From NCBI GenBank assembly GCA_018894105.1, contig CM032132.1, positions 31,237,379 to 31,301,378 of the forward strand: a DNA stretch of 64,000 bases, written 5' to 3'. Source of the DNA: Jacaranda mimosifolia. Taxonomy: Eukaryota; Streptophyta; Magnoliopsida; Lamiales; Bignoniaceae. The notes below the pieces were generated by a model. The model had not been told where the DNA came from, made no database searches, and saw only the letters and a list, made by a program, of their open reading frames with translations. Shown piece by piece: positions 1 to 12,359 of this stretch. The stretch's first letter is position 1. Each line of letters starts with the position of its first letter. The position numbers were made by a program, and so were the translations under genes.

Positions 1-1
1 T

Positions 2-2722
2 GTGTTGCGTCAAGCATGGATTGAGAAGTTGATACCGTGTTTAGTTCTGAATAAGGTCGATCGGCTGATTTGTGAGTTAAGATTGAGTCCCATGGAAGCA
101 TATAATAGGTTATTGAGGATTATCCACGAGGTTAATGGGATAGTTAGTGCTTATAAGTCTGAGAAATACTTATCTGATGTGGATTCCATGCTGTCAGTTG
201 CTTCATCTGGTGATGCAGGTGAAGAGAATTATGAATTGTTAGAGGATGATGATGATGAAGATACTTTCCAACCTCAGAAAGGAAATGTTGTCTTTGCATG
301 TGCCCTTGATGGATGGGGATTTGGGATATATGATTTTGCAGAGTTCTATGCTTCTAAGCTTGGAGCAAGCTCATCTGCACTACAAAGGGCATTATGGGGG
401 CCTCGGTATTTCAATGCCAAGACTAAGATGATTGTGGGCAAGAAAGGATTAAGCAGTACAGTGAAGGCTAGGCCTATGTTTGTGCAGTTTATTCTGGAGC
501 CACTTTGGCAAGTTTATCAGACTACTTTGGAAGCAGATGGGGATAGAGGAGTGCTTGAGAAGGTTATCAAATCTTTCAATTTGTCTATTCCTTCACGTGA
601 ACTTCAAAACAAGGATCCTAAAGTTGTGCTTCAAGCTGTCATGAGCCGTTGGCTTCCATTGTCAGATACAATCTTGTCAATGGTAGTCCAGTGCATGCCT
701 GACCCTATTGCTGCTCAGTCTTTTCGCATATCAAGATTGCTACCTAAAAGAGAGAGTTTTGAGAATGGAGATAGCTCTGATGTGCTTACCGAGGCAGAAC
801 TTGTAAGGAAATCTGTTGAGGCTTGTGATTCCAGTCCTACTGCACCATCTGTTGCATTTGTCTCCAAGATGTTTGCAGTTCCCATGAAGATGCTTCCTCG
901 TGGAGAGATTCTAAACAATTCTACAGATGACGGAGATTCAGGAGAGTGCTTCCTTGCATTTGCCAGGATCTTTAGTGGTGTTCTTTTTGCTGGACAGAGG
1001 GTTTTTGTGCTTTCTGCTTTATATGATCCACTAAAGGTGGAGTCAAAGCAGAAGCATGTCCAAGAAGCTGAGTTGCAGTCATTGTATCTAATGATGGGTC
1101 AAGGACTGAAGCCAGTTGCCTCAGCAAAGGCAGGGAATATTGTTGCTATACGAGGGCTTGGACAGCACATATTGAAGAGTGCTACTCTTTCGTCCACAAT
1201 TAATTCCTGGCCTTTATCCAGCATGGTTTTCCAAGTGGCACCCACACTTAAAGTTGCAATTGAGCCATCTGATCCTGCTGATATGGTTACACTCATGAAA
1301 GGGTTGCGGCTGTTAAATCGTGCAGACCCTTTTGTTGAGGTCACTGTTTCTGCTAGAGGGGAGCATGTTCTTGCTGCTGCAGGAGAAGTTCATCTGGAAA
1401 GATGCATAAAAGATCTGAAGGAGAGATTTGCAAAGGTTAGTCTGGAAGTCTCTCCTCCCCTTGTCTCCTATAAAGAGACAATTGAGGGCGAGATGACTAA
1501 TCCTTTGGAGAATCTGAAGTTGTTTGGTGGAAGCTCTGAGTATGTGGAGAAAACAACGCCGAATCGTAGGTGTGTTGTTCGTGTACAGGTCATGAAACTT
1601 CCGACACCTCTTACTAAGCTGCTTGATGAAAGTTCTGAACTGCTGGGAGATATAATAGGAGGCAAATCCGGACAGTCTTTGAAAAGCTTGGAGACCTTGA
1701 GAGGTAGCATTGTGGAAGATGAGAATCCAATTGAAGCACTCAAGAAAAGGATGATGGATGCTGTAGAGAGTGATTTTTCCTCCAGCATTTCCGAGATGGA
1801 GAGGGATCGGATTGAGAAATATAGAATATTGTGGAAGATTTTTTTCAAGAGGATTTGGGCATTGGGTCCTAGACAGGTTGGTCCTAACATTCTGTTCACT
1901 CCAGGCAGAGGAAAATGCAGAGAGGGTTCTGTTCTTATAAGGGGCTTCCCCTATGTATCTGATAAGTTAGGTTTACGGGATGTAGATGACAGCAATGATG
2001 CATCAACAGAATTGTCATCTATAGCTGATGAAATGTTGTTAAGAGAGGCAGATAGTCTAGAAAGCAATGTTTTGTCCGGATTTCAGTTAGCTACTTCAGC
2101 TGGTCCTTTGTGTGATGAGCCTATGTGGGGTTTGGCATTCGTTGTTGAGGCTTTCATATCTCACATTGACAAGCAGTCAAATGAGGAAAATTGTTCCACC
2201 CACCAACCAGAGCAATATGGCATTTTTGCAGGACAAGTTATGACAGCTGTTAAGGAGGCTTGCAGAGCAGCTGTGCTCCAGAGGAAACCTAGACTTGTTG
2301 AAGCGTTGTACTTCTGTGAATTGAATACCCCAACTGAGTATTTGGGGTCAATGTATGCAGTTCTTGCTCGAAGACGAGCTAGAGTCATCAAGGAAGAAAT
2401 GCAAGAAGGGTCACCATTGTTCACTGTACATGCATATGTCCCAGTTGCAGAAAGCTTTGGATTTGCAGATGAACTGAGAAGATGGACATCTGGAGCATCA
2501 AGTGCCCTACTTGTTCTTAGTCACTGGGAAACACTTCCAGAGGATCCATTTTTTGTGCCCAAAACAGAAGAGGAAATTGAAGAATATGGAGATGGTTCCA
2601 GTGTGCCACAGAATACAGCCAGGAAGCTCATTGATGCTGTAAGGAGGCGGAAGGGTCTCCCGGTGGAGGAAAAAGTGGTCCAACATGCAACCAAGCAGAG
2701 GACATTGGCTCGTAAAGTGTAG
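2..2722 (+). CDS. EFL1: EFL1-like GTPase (60S ribosome maturation), 5'-truncated by window edge
   Basis: This is the C-terminal 906 residues of an EF-2/EF-G-like translational GTPase, most like elongation factor-like GTPase 1 (yeast Ria1/Efl1). In that family the cytoplasmic enzyme works with SBDS to release eIF6/Tif6 from new 60S subunits. The reading frame is open from the first bases; the first codon is GTG inside the protein (Val), not a start, so about 110-125 N-terminal residues with the P-loop and switch regions lie outside. Visible: the G4 motif NKVD at residues 17-20; an acidic insertion near residues 70-93 (run of D/E), typical of EFL1 and absent from EF-2; domain II from about residue 280; the domain III motif GEVHLERC at 461-468; a second variable insertion near 540-600; an EF-G C-terminal domain from about 775 with RRRARVIKEE and the FGFADELR stretch; a basic tail. 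No intron or lesion in 2.7 kb. Stop TAG at 2720. EF-2 itself is less likely because of the insertions and the tail. Confidence 0.93.
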   Translation: MLRQAWIEKLIPCLVLNKVDRLICELRLSPMEAYNRLLRIIHEVNGIVSAYKSEKYLSDVDSMLSVASSGDAGEENYELLEDDDDEDTFQPQKGNVVFACALDGWGFGIYDFAEFYASKLGASSSALQRALWGPRYFNAKTKMIVGKKGLSSTVKARPMFVQFILEPLWQVYQTTLEADGDRGVLEKVIKSFNLSIPSRELQNKDPKVVLQAVMSRWLPLSDTILSMVVQCMPDPIAAQSFRISRLLPKRESFENGDSSDVLTEAELVRKSVEACDSSPTAPSVAFVSKMFAVPMKMLPRGEILNNSTDDGDSGECFLAFARIFSGVLFAGQRVFVLSALYDPLKVESKQKHVQEAELQSLYLMMGQGLKPVASAKAGNIVAIRGLGQHILKSATLSSTINSWPLSSMVFQVAPTLKVAIEPSDPADMVTLMKGLRLLNRADPFVEVTVSARGEHVLAAAGEVHLERCIKDLKERFAKVSLEVSPPLVSYKETIEGEMTNPLENLKLFGGSSEYVEKTTPNRRCVVRVQVMKLPTPLTKLLDESSELLGDIIGGKSGQSLKSLETLRGSIVEDENPIEALKKRMMDAVESDFSSSISEMERDRIEKYRILWKIFFKRIWALGPRQVGPNILFTPGRGKCREGSVLIRGFPYVSDKLGLRDVDDSNDASTELSSIADEMLLREADSLESNVLSGFQLATSAGPLCDEPMWGLAFVVEAFISHIDKQSNEENCSTHQPEQYGIFAGQVMTAVKEACRAAVLQRKPRLVEALYFCELNTPTEYLGSMYAVLARRRARVIKEEMQEGSPLFTVHAYVPVAESFGFADELRRWTSGASSALLVLSHWETLPEDPFFVPKTEEEIEEYGDGSSVPQNTARKLIDAVRRRKGLPVEEKVVQHATKQRTLARKV

Positions 2723-3116
2723 AAGTTGCGACACAGTATCAGATTATAGCCTCTGTGACAATTGTAAGACGTTGTGTGGAACATTCTCTTTACATTTACA
2801 TTTCTGGTATGGAAACTAAAACGGACATCATGTTAGAATTTATTATGTTGTATTTTCTGTCTTCTTCCTGAAATTTTGTTGACAAATTGGTTTTAGTATT
2901 TGTCATGCTGCAGTTTTATCAGTCGTTTATAGATGCATGTTGTACTTGAGGGGAGATACTGATAGTAAACAGAGTTTATTGATGTATGATTGCCGTCTTC
3001 CTTTGGAATTAATATTTTTATTTTTTGAACTATTTTTGCTTTCTGGCTTAGTTTTGAATTGGAATCTCACACAAAGATATGAAATGGAGTCTAGTATTTG
3101 AATTCTTCAAGTCATA

Positions 3117-3181
3117 AATAAAATTTTCTTCACCTGTCCTTGCCACTTGCACAGTGGCATGCTCTTTTTTTGATTAATAAA
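3117..3181 (+). terminator. Candidate polyadenylation signals of the EFL1-like gene
   Basis: Two AATAAA hexamers lie at 3117-3122 and 3176-3181, about 400-460 bases after the stop codon, in T-rich sequence of the kind found in plant 3' UTRs. They would give a 3' UTR of about 0.4-0.5 kb. Hexamers are common in AT-rich DNA, so use of either is inference. Confidence 0.35.
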
Positions 3182-5419
3182 CATTCATTTCGGGAGAAAA
3201 AGGTAAATTGGCACTCACGCAACATCTCTGGCTATCACCAGCAGTTTTCTCTTTTTCAGATATTGACTTTTTCTCTGGCAATCACTATCATAGATATTTG
3301 AAAGGAATTTTTCTTGAGATGATTAGCTGCAATTTAGCAACAGTTGTGGAGCTTATATTTGGTTAATACCTGAGTTAACGAAAACAGTGGCTTATCATGT
3401 CTGCTGAATTGCCGGTGATCATTTTCAATACAATACTGTAAATTTTTACATTTATAAGTTTATCTCAATACTCTAAAAAATTATGTGTGGAAGTTAAGAT
3501 CGGTTTCTAGGTCAGCTTATTTCTTGCTATTATGCTCACTTATCTGCACATGCTCATACATGCCTGTAAGTTGTTTGTGTGGAACTTCTGAACGCCAACT
3601 GTTGAATGATTTGTGAATTGGCCCTAATTCTTGAAATGATGTGAGCATCTTCCACATACCATGAATGATCCTATGAATCGAAGGTCTCAAGGCATGTATC
3701 ATGGCACTTCTGAATTTCATCTTTAATTACTTATGTAACTTCGAGTACACATTTATCATTTGCTTGTGAGAATTCCAGATTTTATTTTTTAGGTCTAGTG
3801 TGTTGGATTGATGCATGTTTGTAACTTCAAGAGTCGTCTCTTTCATTCTTTTGTTTCTTTTATGTATACATATTCTATTATTCCTAGCATCTTTGGCTGT
3901 ATTTCTCAATTTTGAGGGACCTTAGAGTTTTTTCTTTAGCTTGGGACAGAGAGATGCAAACTTTTGAGGTCCTTTTTTAACTTGATTCCGTGACTGAAAA
4001 AAGTAATTGCTCTTTATTTAGATTATGTTGATGATGGGATTCCACAAGGAAATTGAACAAAATAAACAGCAGCTGTCAAAATGTTGCCACTACTCTTGGT
4101 CTGTAATGTGATGAAATCAGGATTGGACTGATCCAGGATTGTTAGCCAAAGCATGGTGCCTTTAAGGATGGATGATTTGAGACGCTTGTCCACTGGGCAT
4201 ATAATGGTGTTAAGCACCTATCATGTCTTATTTGATTTTAGTACTTTTTGTTGGTTGTAAACATGCAGTGATATTTAAATTTCTTCGTAAAGCATCATGC
4301 TGATCAGGTTTTATCAGCATAGGACAAAGTTCAGCAAAGCTCAAGGTGATGCATCATATGATATTTGAACTGTACATATGATCTCATGAAGTCTGGCCGG
4401 ACCATAGCTATTTACCACTGTTTACTGGGTTTGATATATCACTCCAACATATGAAGTGCTTCAACTAGCCTTTAGCTGTCAGAAGATTTTGAAGGTATCC
4501 TTCTTTTACTCCAATTTTCATTCACACATAAGATGGTGATTGCATTTAATGTTATCTGTATATACACCAAAAATTTGGTAATTAAGTTACAGAATATGGT
4601 TTCTGATTAAAACTATTCTGTTTCTGATCAAAACTGAGTGCACTTCCTTTTCCCATGTGGGGAGGATTTAGATCATTATACAGATGTTGGTCAACAAGCT
4701 TGAAGTTGCTTTTATTTTATATTGCAAGCGGGGTAGTAGGACATGACGTAAGCTTGTAAAACATGTAGCTTTTCTGACACTCAGAACTTGTTTCTACATG
4801 TGATAGTTTATGCACTTGTATGTGTACTGCCAACTTTGATAAGAAAAATATCTATATGCAAAAACTATTTGGATTTGGCTATTTGAGAACTAGCTCTTTA
4901 CTTATCTTTTCAGTTGCTGTAAAACTTTACTTATCTCTCTGTGCTTGGGAACCTCTGCCCAGTAGCATGGAGGAAGATATCACCATAGCAATGTTCACCA
5001 TGGTACTTCTTTTGTCCTTTTGCTCCAGCAAGCATGTATAACGCATTATTCGTGGGGCAAAACCAGAATGTTACAACTCATTTCTGAAATATCATATTAG
5101 AGAGTTTGAATATTGAAGATGCAGTTTGCAGTTTGTAAGAGTTGATAAAATGAGTCTTTTTTTCTGAACGATTATCTCGTTCTGTACTAGGCGTCCAGGC
5201 GAATCAGCCGGAGTCCAAGAATTTAAAGGAAATGTATAAGAAATGTGGCATGAATAGTGCAGAAGACGAGCGTGTGAATGTGAATATCAAACTGATTTGA
5301 TCCCTGTTTACTGCCCCCCCAATACTTGCACAAGGGACTAATCAGGAGTTTGGGTCTCTCTTAGTTCATATATATAAATGTCTTCTGTCATCATTAGACT
5401 TACCTAGGACGACTGAAAT

Positions 5420-5437
5420 CACACACACACACACACT
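5420..5437. repeat. (CA)n microsatellite
   Basis: Nine CA units in a row, followed by CTCTC. A simple dinucleotide repeat with no coding context. Confidence 0.9.
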
Positions 5438-5652
5438 CTCATGGGTTATAATATATTTATGTTACTATTCCCAAAGCTAGCAAACTAGATCTTGTGCTCT
5501 TGTTGCTACGTAGTACTATTTAATTTAGGATTAATTATACTTAATTTGATTTTGAAATAGCTAAATTATCAATCCTTCGATCCTTCTTTTCATAGTTACA
5601 AAAATATGCCTTCTAAGTTTATTACGTTTACCAAACTTTTCCCCGTCGTTAA

Positions 5653-6145
5653 GAGACCCCCCCCCCCCTTTTCATTTTCAAACCCCATTTTCATTTTCTC
5701 CTCAAAATGAAAATAGAAAACTATCAACTTCTATACAATTTTCTCATATATTTTCATTCTCAAAACATTACTTTTTATATTCTCTCTCCATTTTCATACC
5801 CATTTTCCCCACATTATAATCTATATCTACTTTTTTATCTTCACATTACTTCACAAACAACATTCACTATAAAATATTATAAATTCAAATTTAAACTATA
5901 ATATTATTTTTTCAAACAATTACACATCACATCATCAATTCAAATTAAGAAAAGTTATACAATTTTTCATACAAAAACGCTCATTATCCAAATATATTTT
6001 ATTTTTACAACTATATAAATTTATAATTTTAAACAACATATTCAAATATAACTTATTTTTAAAAATATTTTTTTTTAATTAATTTTTCACCATGTATTTT
6101 TACTAAAAAATAAAATGGCCTCAGAAAATGAAACCAAACGGGCTC
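5653..6145. mobile_element. MITE, probably PIF/Harbinger-like (TAA target duplication)
   Basis: A 493-bp AT-rich segment with no coding capacity lies between two TAA trinucleotides (5650-5652 and 6146-6148). The right end, read inward on the minus strand, begins GAGCCCGTTTGGTTTCATTT. The left end begins GAGACC, runs into 12 C residues (5657-5668) and then TTTTCATTTTC, so the ends are imperfect inverted repeats with a C-tract expansion on the left. GAGCCCGTTTGG-type ends with a TAA/TTA duplication are usual for Tourist/Harbinger MITEs. Class is inferred from the ends only. Confidence 0.5.
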
Positions 6146-6148
6146 TAA

Positions 6149-6480
6149 GGTTTTGGGCGGAAAATAATATCAACAAAAGATTTAGTAAACTTACTATCTT
6201 ACTTCTAGTCCAATTATCTTTCTGCTTGCCAAAAGAATCTTGTTATCTTTCTGCTTAGCAAAATAATATTGGTGCGGTTTGAAGGTTAAAAAGGGCAGAA
6301 AATGACAGAATGGGGGCAAAGAAGGAAGGGATGAGGTCACTCAAAATAGAGAGTGAAACATGGGAATGGGCAAAATAAGGCGAAGAAGAGAGGGTGGTGG
6401 GGCGACGGAGAAAATCGATTTAAGATTTCGTAAATTTTGCATCTTTAAATTGATTTAAAATAATGAAAAATTAAACCAAA
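6149..6480. other. Gene-free stretch between MITE and TIR element
   Basis: No open frame, repeat or RNA gene is recognisable. A purine-rich patch lies at 6290-6400. Confidence 0.5.
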
Positions 6481-7964
6481 GTTTAGGGTTAATTACTCAC
6501 TTCTTGAGGTTTGGCCTATTTATCTAAAAATTCAAAGGCTTAATGAAATTACTAATATCATTATGATGTTTTGCTCCATCTTACATTTTTGAAATTCTAT
6601 TAGCCTCTACCAAAAAAAATACTGATGTAATAAAAAATTTTATATGAAAATCCAGAAATGTCCTTTGGTTACTACTACAGTTATTTTTGAGACAAAAATA
6701 CCCTCGAACTTATTTGTAATATTTTTAAAACTATAAGGTTTTATTTGTTAATTTTTTGTAAGCCATTGCAATTGGCAGTTTGAGAAACTTTCTAATAATT
6801 TTGATTTTTTTAATGTTAATTTTACATTTTAAAATATAATTTTTTGTCTAGTGAATTGTAAAATATAACATTACTTTTACCCCTCTTAGAAAAATTAGAA
6901 GATTACATAAGTTGAATTTGAAAATCATTTTATAATTAAAAGGTTTGAAACATAGCAAATACCTCTTGGACTTTACATAAAACTATAAAAAATGTTAGAA
7001 AGAAAAAATAACATTGTTGAGAAAGAAAGAATAATGTTGCTGCACCAACAATAAATACTGCAATAACATTACATTTCAATCCTTCAAATATTCAAATCCT
7101 GACAAATTCATCATCCAAAATACTTACAAAATATAATTAGACTATCCACCAAGATAACAAAAACATCCATTTAAGGCAATCAAAATAGCCATACAATTCA
7201 ACCATAACCAATAAAAATTCAATCAAAACATAGAGTTTTTGGCAAATTCACATTGATAAAAGAAACAATAAGGAAAGATTTAAGCAGCATGTCTAGATTG
7301 TCCTTCATCCCCCAAGTACACAGGTTCCTCAGCAGATGGAGAGCTAGTTTTGGCCTTTTTTTTTTTTTTTTTTTTCCTTTGTTTCTTTTAGAATTTTAGC
7401 TAAAGGAGTGTTAGCATGAAACTGGACAGATTGATCACTTCTTCTTTGCCAAAAGAAAGGAAAAATTAATCAACAAGCTTTAAAATTCAAATATGCTTCA
7501 GTATAATCAATTAGAGATTTCAAACAGTCTTTCTATTTTCAGAGGTGGACTGAGATGCCTTGTAGATACATATTAAGGAAAACCCTTAACTTCAGAAAAT
7601 ATAAAATGGACAACCTTAAAATAATAATAGTCTTACCTTTAACCCTTCATATTTTACAGACCTAACAAACAAACAATTTAAATTGCAGATAGAGAACATA
7701 CTTAGAAAAATTTATATATAATATTACATTTACCCCCTTAAGCTTTTGCAAACCTAATAAAAAAAGCATTTAATTCAAGTATAGATGACCAAAAAAACCA
7801 TTTAAGTAGCAAAAAGATAATAGAATATAGGCATACCTTATGTCTATCAGTCATGAAGGTCTAGGACTTGTTAGTATCAAATCCTGCAAGCATATCCCTC
7901 AAGCACTAGATGAAAAACACAAATTATTACAATCAATAAAACATTACATTCCTCCATTCAGGTT

Positions 7965-8518
7965 TGTTGTGCATAATCAAGAGATTTCATACAAATTTTT
8001 ATCAAAACTAGTATATTTAAGATATGCAAATAATCATAAAATATTCAGAAAATAATATAGATTCAAAAATATAAACGGTTGGCCTATAGGAGTCACGTCA
8101 CTTGACGCTGTCCTAAGATCATGATGGCCTCCCCTCCATGCAGGTACTGGCAACTCACCACCACCCAAGATAAAACCTAAAAGGTCACAGCCAGCGTCTT
8201 CTATTGGGAGCACGATCACAAGAAGACAGGTGAACAAGACCTTACCTTGTTGCCCAAAATATATATCAAATTATAAGAATATTTAGAGAGCAAGAGAGTA
8301 CAAGAAGAAGAAAGAATGATATGTATCTTTACCTAAACTCTAGGACACCTATTTATAGTGCTTAGGATGAATCATGCAATTTATGAGAATAGTAACATTT
8401 TGGGTGTTATAAAATTAAATGGGGATGTTACAAAATCAATAGATAGGTTACACTTTTAAACGAGAAAAAATTGAAAATTTGTTTGAATTTTGAAGTTTTG
8501 AAACTTCAATTCGTAACA
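7965..8518 (-). repeat. 3' LTR of copia family 1
   Basis: 554 bp, minus-strand start TGTTACGAATTG and end GCACAACA. It pairs with 14127-14677. It directly follows the polypurine tract in element orientation, which makes it the 3' LTR. A TATAAATA box lies at 8349-8356 on the minus strand. Confidence 0.95.
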
Positions 8519-8530
8519 ATCCCCCACAAG
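8519..8530 (-). promoter_or_regulatory. Polypurine tract of copia family 1
   Basis: The minus strand reads CTTGTGGGGGAT directly before the 3' LTR. This is the usual position and form of the plus-strand primer of plant copia elements and fixes the element's orientation. Confidence 0.85.
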
Positions 8531-9059
8531 GTTTAAAACTTCAAAACTACATATAAGAAAATATAATAGGGCAACTTAATACCATGTAATAGGTGTAGGA
8601 GCCTTCCGAGCTTTGAGCCCACATTTAGTGTTGACTATTTCCATTTGAGGGAGCCATAATAGACTACACCTTGAATTAGGTCCCTTTGCTAAACTTCAAT
8701 AAGTCACACAAATGGTGTTGACATTAGTCTTTGTTCAAAGTGGGTTAGTGCTATTAATGGCCATGCGCTCATATCTTGATTCTCATGAGAGTCTCTAAGG
8801 TCAGCTCGAACCTATAGCCACGACCTCATGGCAACTCTCATTTAGGTGAAACCTCCAAAGGTACGTGTGATCTATACCCTACAAAATTCCCGCCTTGGTC
8901 TCATTAAGGGTCAATGCCCAACCTAACATCACACTATAAAGCACTATCACTTTAGGGATGGGAAGGATACACTCTTGTTATTAAGTGGTGCTAAATGAGT
9001 CACGCATTCTAGGTTGTTCCTACCTATTGAACTTTCTTCATGGGGTTTCCATTTACAAA

Positions 9060-10642
9060 GGTTGGGTTACCCCCGGAGGTGACTCCCTTGTGGGCTTAAG
9101 CCCATCCCCCTCGATGATTCATATACACCATTTTTGGGTAGACCTTTGGTCAAATTATCCACCAAGTTCTTCTCAGACTTCACAAAGTAAAGAGAAATAA
9201 TCTCTTTAGTAAGGACTTTACACTTTTATATCTTGCTTGTAAGTGTCTACTCATTTTCTTATTAGAATGTGTTTTCTTCACAAGGTCTATCACAGCTTTG
9301 CAATCACAGCGTATAGAAATGGCTGGTAAAGGTTTATTAACTAAAGGAATATCAAGTAGAAGATCTCTTAGCCATTCAACAGTAGTACAAGTTGTATCTA
9401 ATGCAATTAACTCAGCTTCTATAGTACTTCTTGATATAAGTGCTTGCTTTTTAGAACCCCAAGTTATTGCTTCTCCTCCTAACATAAAAATAAATCCACT
9501 AGTAGACTTAACTTCGGAGCTGTCAGTGATCCAATTTGCATCACTACATCCTTCAATTACACTTGGAAAACCTTTGTAACATAAAGAATAATTTAGGGTT
9601 CCTCTAAGGTACTTAAGAATTCTTTCTAAAGCATTCCAATGATTGTTGCTTGGATTATGTGTATAACTACTAAGTCTCCCAACTGCATAAGAAATATCAG
9701 ACCTAGTCCTATTAGAGAAATACAGTAATGACCCAATAATCTGAGAATATTTTAATTGAGATACAAATTCACCCAAATTTTTATTCAAATGTATATTCGG
9801 ATCAAAAGGGGTAGAACCCGTCTTACAATCATAATAGTTAAACTTACTCAAGAACCTTTCAATAGAACTAGATTGATCTAATAAAATTCCTTTTCCAGTT
9901 TTCTTAATCTTCATACCTAAGATTACATGAGCTTCTCCTAAGTCTTTCATTCCAAAGTTATTAGATAAATAACCTTTCACTTCTTTAACAATGTCCAAAT
10001 GAGACCCAAAAATTAATATGTCATCCACATATAAGCATAGAATCACATGTTCACCGTTTTCTTCTTTATAATATACACATCTATCATGTTCATTTGATTT
10101 AAATCCATAACCTAATATGACCTCATTAAACTTTTCATGCCATTGTTTGGTAGCTTGTTTGAAACCATATAAAGATTTCACTAACTTACACACCTTATGT
10201 TCTTGTCCTTTAGCCTTAAATCCTTCAGGTTGTTCCATATAAATTTCTTCATCTAAGTCTCATTTAAAAATGTAGTCCTAAAGTCTATTTGATGGATTAG
10301 TAAGTTATGTATAGATGCTAATGCTAATAAAGTCCTAATAGTGGAGATTCCAGCTGTAGGGGAATAGGTATCAAAATAATGTATGCCTTCTTGTTATGTA
10401 AATCCTTTTGCTACTAACCTTGCTTTATATTTATCTATGGACCCATCAGCTTTTAATTTTTTCTTAAAAATCCATTTGCATCCTATTAGTTTACTACCAT
10501 GAGGTAAATCAGATAAGACCCAAGTATTATTTTGAATAATAGAATTGTACTCATCATTAATAGCTTCTTTCCAAAAAGGTGCATCTATAGAAGATATTGT
10601 TTCATCATATGTTTGGGGATCTCCTTCAATTAAAAATGACAT
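9060..10642 (-). pseudogene. Copia family 1 reverse transcriptase and RNase H (broken)
   Basis: The N-terminal RT part (10642-10394) has the WKEAINDEYNSI...NNTWVL and KWIFKKK...KARLVAKG blocks of copia RT. A break near 10390-10240 separates it from the long open stretch 10238-9180, which holds the SLYGFKQA block, the catalytic LYVDDIL, the LKYLRGT block and an RNase H domain with STSGFIF, IEAELIAL and the C-terminal SRHLQARYKSV motif. The normal C-terminus (with LTKGLPK) continues in another frame upstream of 9200, so there is a frameshift inside RNase H. Catalytic residues are largely kept, but the polyprotein is not translatable as one piece. The 540 bases between here and the polypurine tract are 3' untranslated. 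Confidence 0.92.
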
Positions 10643-11460
10643 AAAATCATCACCAAAAGTTTTCTTGACCCTAGCTCTTTTTCTTCTTCTAAGCTTGTTT
10701 TATTAGATAATTCACCTCTAATAGATTCAACTTTTGACGTACACAATTCACTTGGAATTCTAGTTTTGAAAGGAAAAATGCCCTCAAAGTATGTTGCATC
10801 TCTAGCCTCAATAATTGTATTATTAGAAATCCCACTAATCTCATAATTAATCACTAACAATCTATTTGTACTACTATTTTGAGCATATCCAATGAAAATG
10901 GCATCTACAGTCTTAGGACCTATTTTCTTCCTCTTAATTTCTGGTATAGCTACTTTAGCTAAACACCCCCACACTTTAAGAAAATTAAGTCTAGGAGCCC
11001 TCATTTTCCACAATTTGTAAGAGGTTTTATCACTATATTTAACAACCACACGATTAAGTATAAAATAGGAAGATAAAATAGCTTCCTCCAGCAGGTTCTC
11101 ATGAGCTCCAGAGTTTAACAGCATTGCATTAACCATGTCCATTTAAGTTCTATTTTTCCTTTCAGCCACACCATTTGACTGAGGTGAGTAAGGAGGTGTG
11201 AACTCATGTATAATAATGTTATTTTCACAAAACTTTGTTAATTCCCTAGATGAGTATTCTCCTCCTCTATCAGACCTAAGTATCTTGATCTTTTTCTCTA
11301 TTTGGTTCTCAACCTCAGATTTGTTACTTTTAAATTTGTCAAAAACTTCATCCTTAGACTTGATAAGATAAACATAACAATGATTAGAGAAATCATCTAT
11401 GAAAGTCACAAAATACTTGTTTTCACCTCTAGTTGGGGGACCTATTTGAATCGCATACAT
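10630..11460 (-). pseudogene. Copia family 1 integrase (broken)
   Basis: Two frames meet at 11142/11143. The first (11460-11143) has the integrase core with VTFIDDFSN, the SDRGGEY block carrying the second Asp, and SPQSNGVAERKNRT with the catalytic Glu. The second (11142-10630) continues with MVNAML.., the WGCLAKV block and the IFIGYA motif of the copia integrase C-terminal region. At the junction a TAA replaces a sense codon after KNRT. The first core Asp belongs to the preceding segment, where the frame is also broken. Confidence 0.9.
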
Positions 11461-12060
11461 TACTATGAATAAGTTCTAGGATACTTGAATTTCTATGGAC
11501 CGATTGATAGGGTCTTCTTGTTTGTTTTGCTTGTACACATATTTCACACTGATGGTCTATATTTACTTTGGATTTTGGTATTAGACTTAGGTCCATAAGC
11601 TTTTTAACTTTTCTATTACTTACATGTCCTAACCTTTCATGCCACAAAAGACTGGATTCAATGTTAAGAATCAAATTGTGACTATCATTAACATTATTGA
11701 GAATATTTAACTTAAAAAATCCATCACTTATGAATCCTTTTCCAATAAAAACATTATTTCTGGTGATTACTACTTTATTGGACTCCATAACTAATTTGTA
11801 ACCACTTTGTACTAGACAAGACACACTAACTAAATTTCTTCTAACTTCAGGTACATGCCGCACTCCATCAAGAGTTAATGTCTTTCCAGAAGTCATCTTT
11901 AGATCAACAGTTCCAATTCTATGTATTCGTGCATCATTATTATTCTCTAGTGTCACGCTTCCTCCACTTGAGATCTGATAGGATTTGAACATTGATTTAT
12001 CAAAACAAACATGTATATTAGCTCCTGGGTCTAACCAACAATCATTGTTTTGATATGTAA
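11429..12060 (-). pseudogene. Copia family 1 protease and GAG-pre-integrase region
   Basis: The protease active-site block is readable around 12050-12020 as CWLDPGANIHV, where copia proteases normally have DSGA, so Ser is replaced by Pro beside the catalytic Asp. The middle carries the usual GVRHVPEVRRNLVSV block. The GAG-pre-integrase zinc domain follows with LLWHERLGHVS and CEICVQAK (His and Cys ligands kept). Open from 11992 to 11429, then out of frame with the integrase core. Confidence 0.85.
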
Positions 12061-12290
12061 AGTGTAAAGTTCATTATAAGAGCATATTCTAACCTGATAG
12101 ATGGTTCTCCTTCAACCAACATATTCACTTGATCTTGTTGACTCTTAAAATTAGGCCAAGGAATGTACTTCCCAGTCTTTCTGTAATAACAATCCTTAGC
12201 CAAATGGTTGGTTCTTCCACGAACAAAACAAGATCTATCTCCCTTATCTTTGCCTTTATCATTCCTAGAGTTTTGATTCTTTGGTTATGT

Positions 12291-12359
<69 letters not shown>

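Larger units (their letters stand above)
2723..5649. other. 3' flank and spacer without a convincing gene
   Basis: AT-rich sequence with no open frame above 90 codons and no transposon signature that I recognise. The first part is the 3' UTR of the upstream gene. A short open stretch with exon-like features at 5191-5300 (AG acceptor, 36 codons, TGA) is discussed as a finding; I do not call it a gene. Confidence 0.6.

Noticed and set aside
715..2784. Several minus-strand frames of 67-143 codons
   Set aside because: They lie opposite a conserved EFL1 coding region and have no domain features.
4820..5041. 73-codon hydrophobic frame
   Set aside because: AT-rich spacer, no start context, no homology that I recognise, no flanking splice evidence.
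7840..8055. 71-codon plus-strand frame
   Set aside because: It crosses the copia LTR boundary and the TSD at 7960-7964, so it is a chance frame.
9298..9579. 93-codon plus-strand frame
   Set aside because: Antisense shadow of the copia RNase H.
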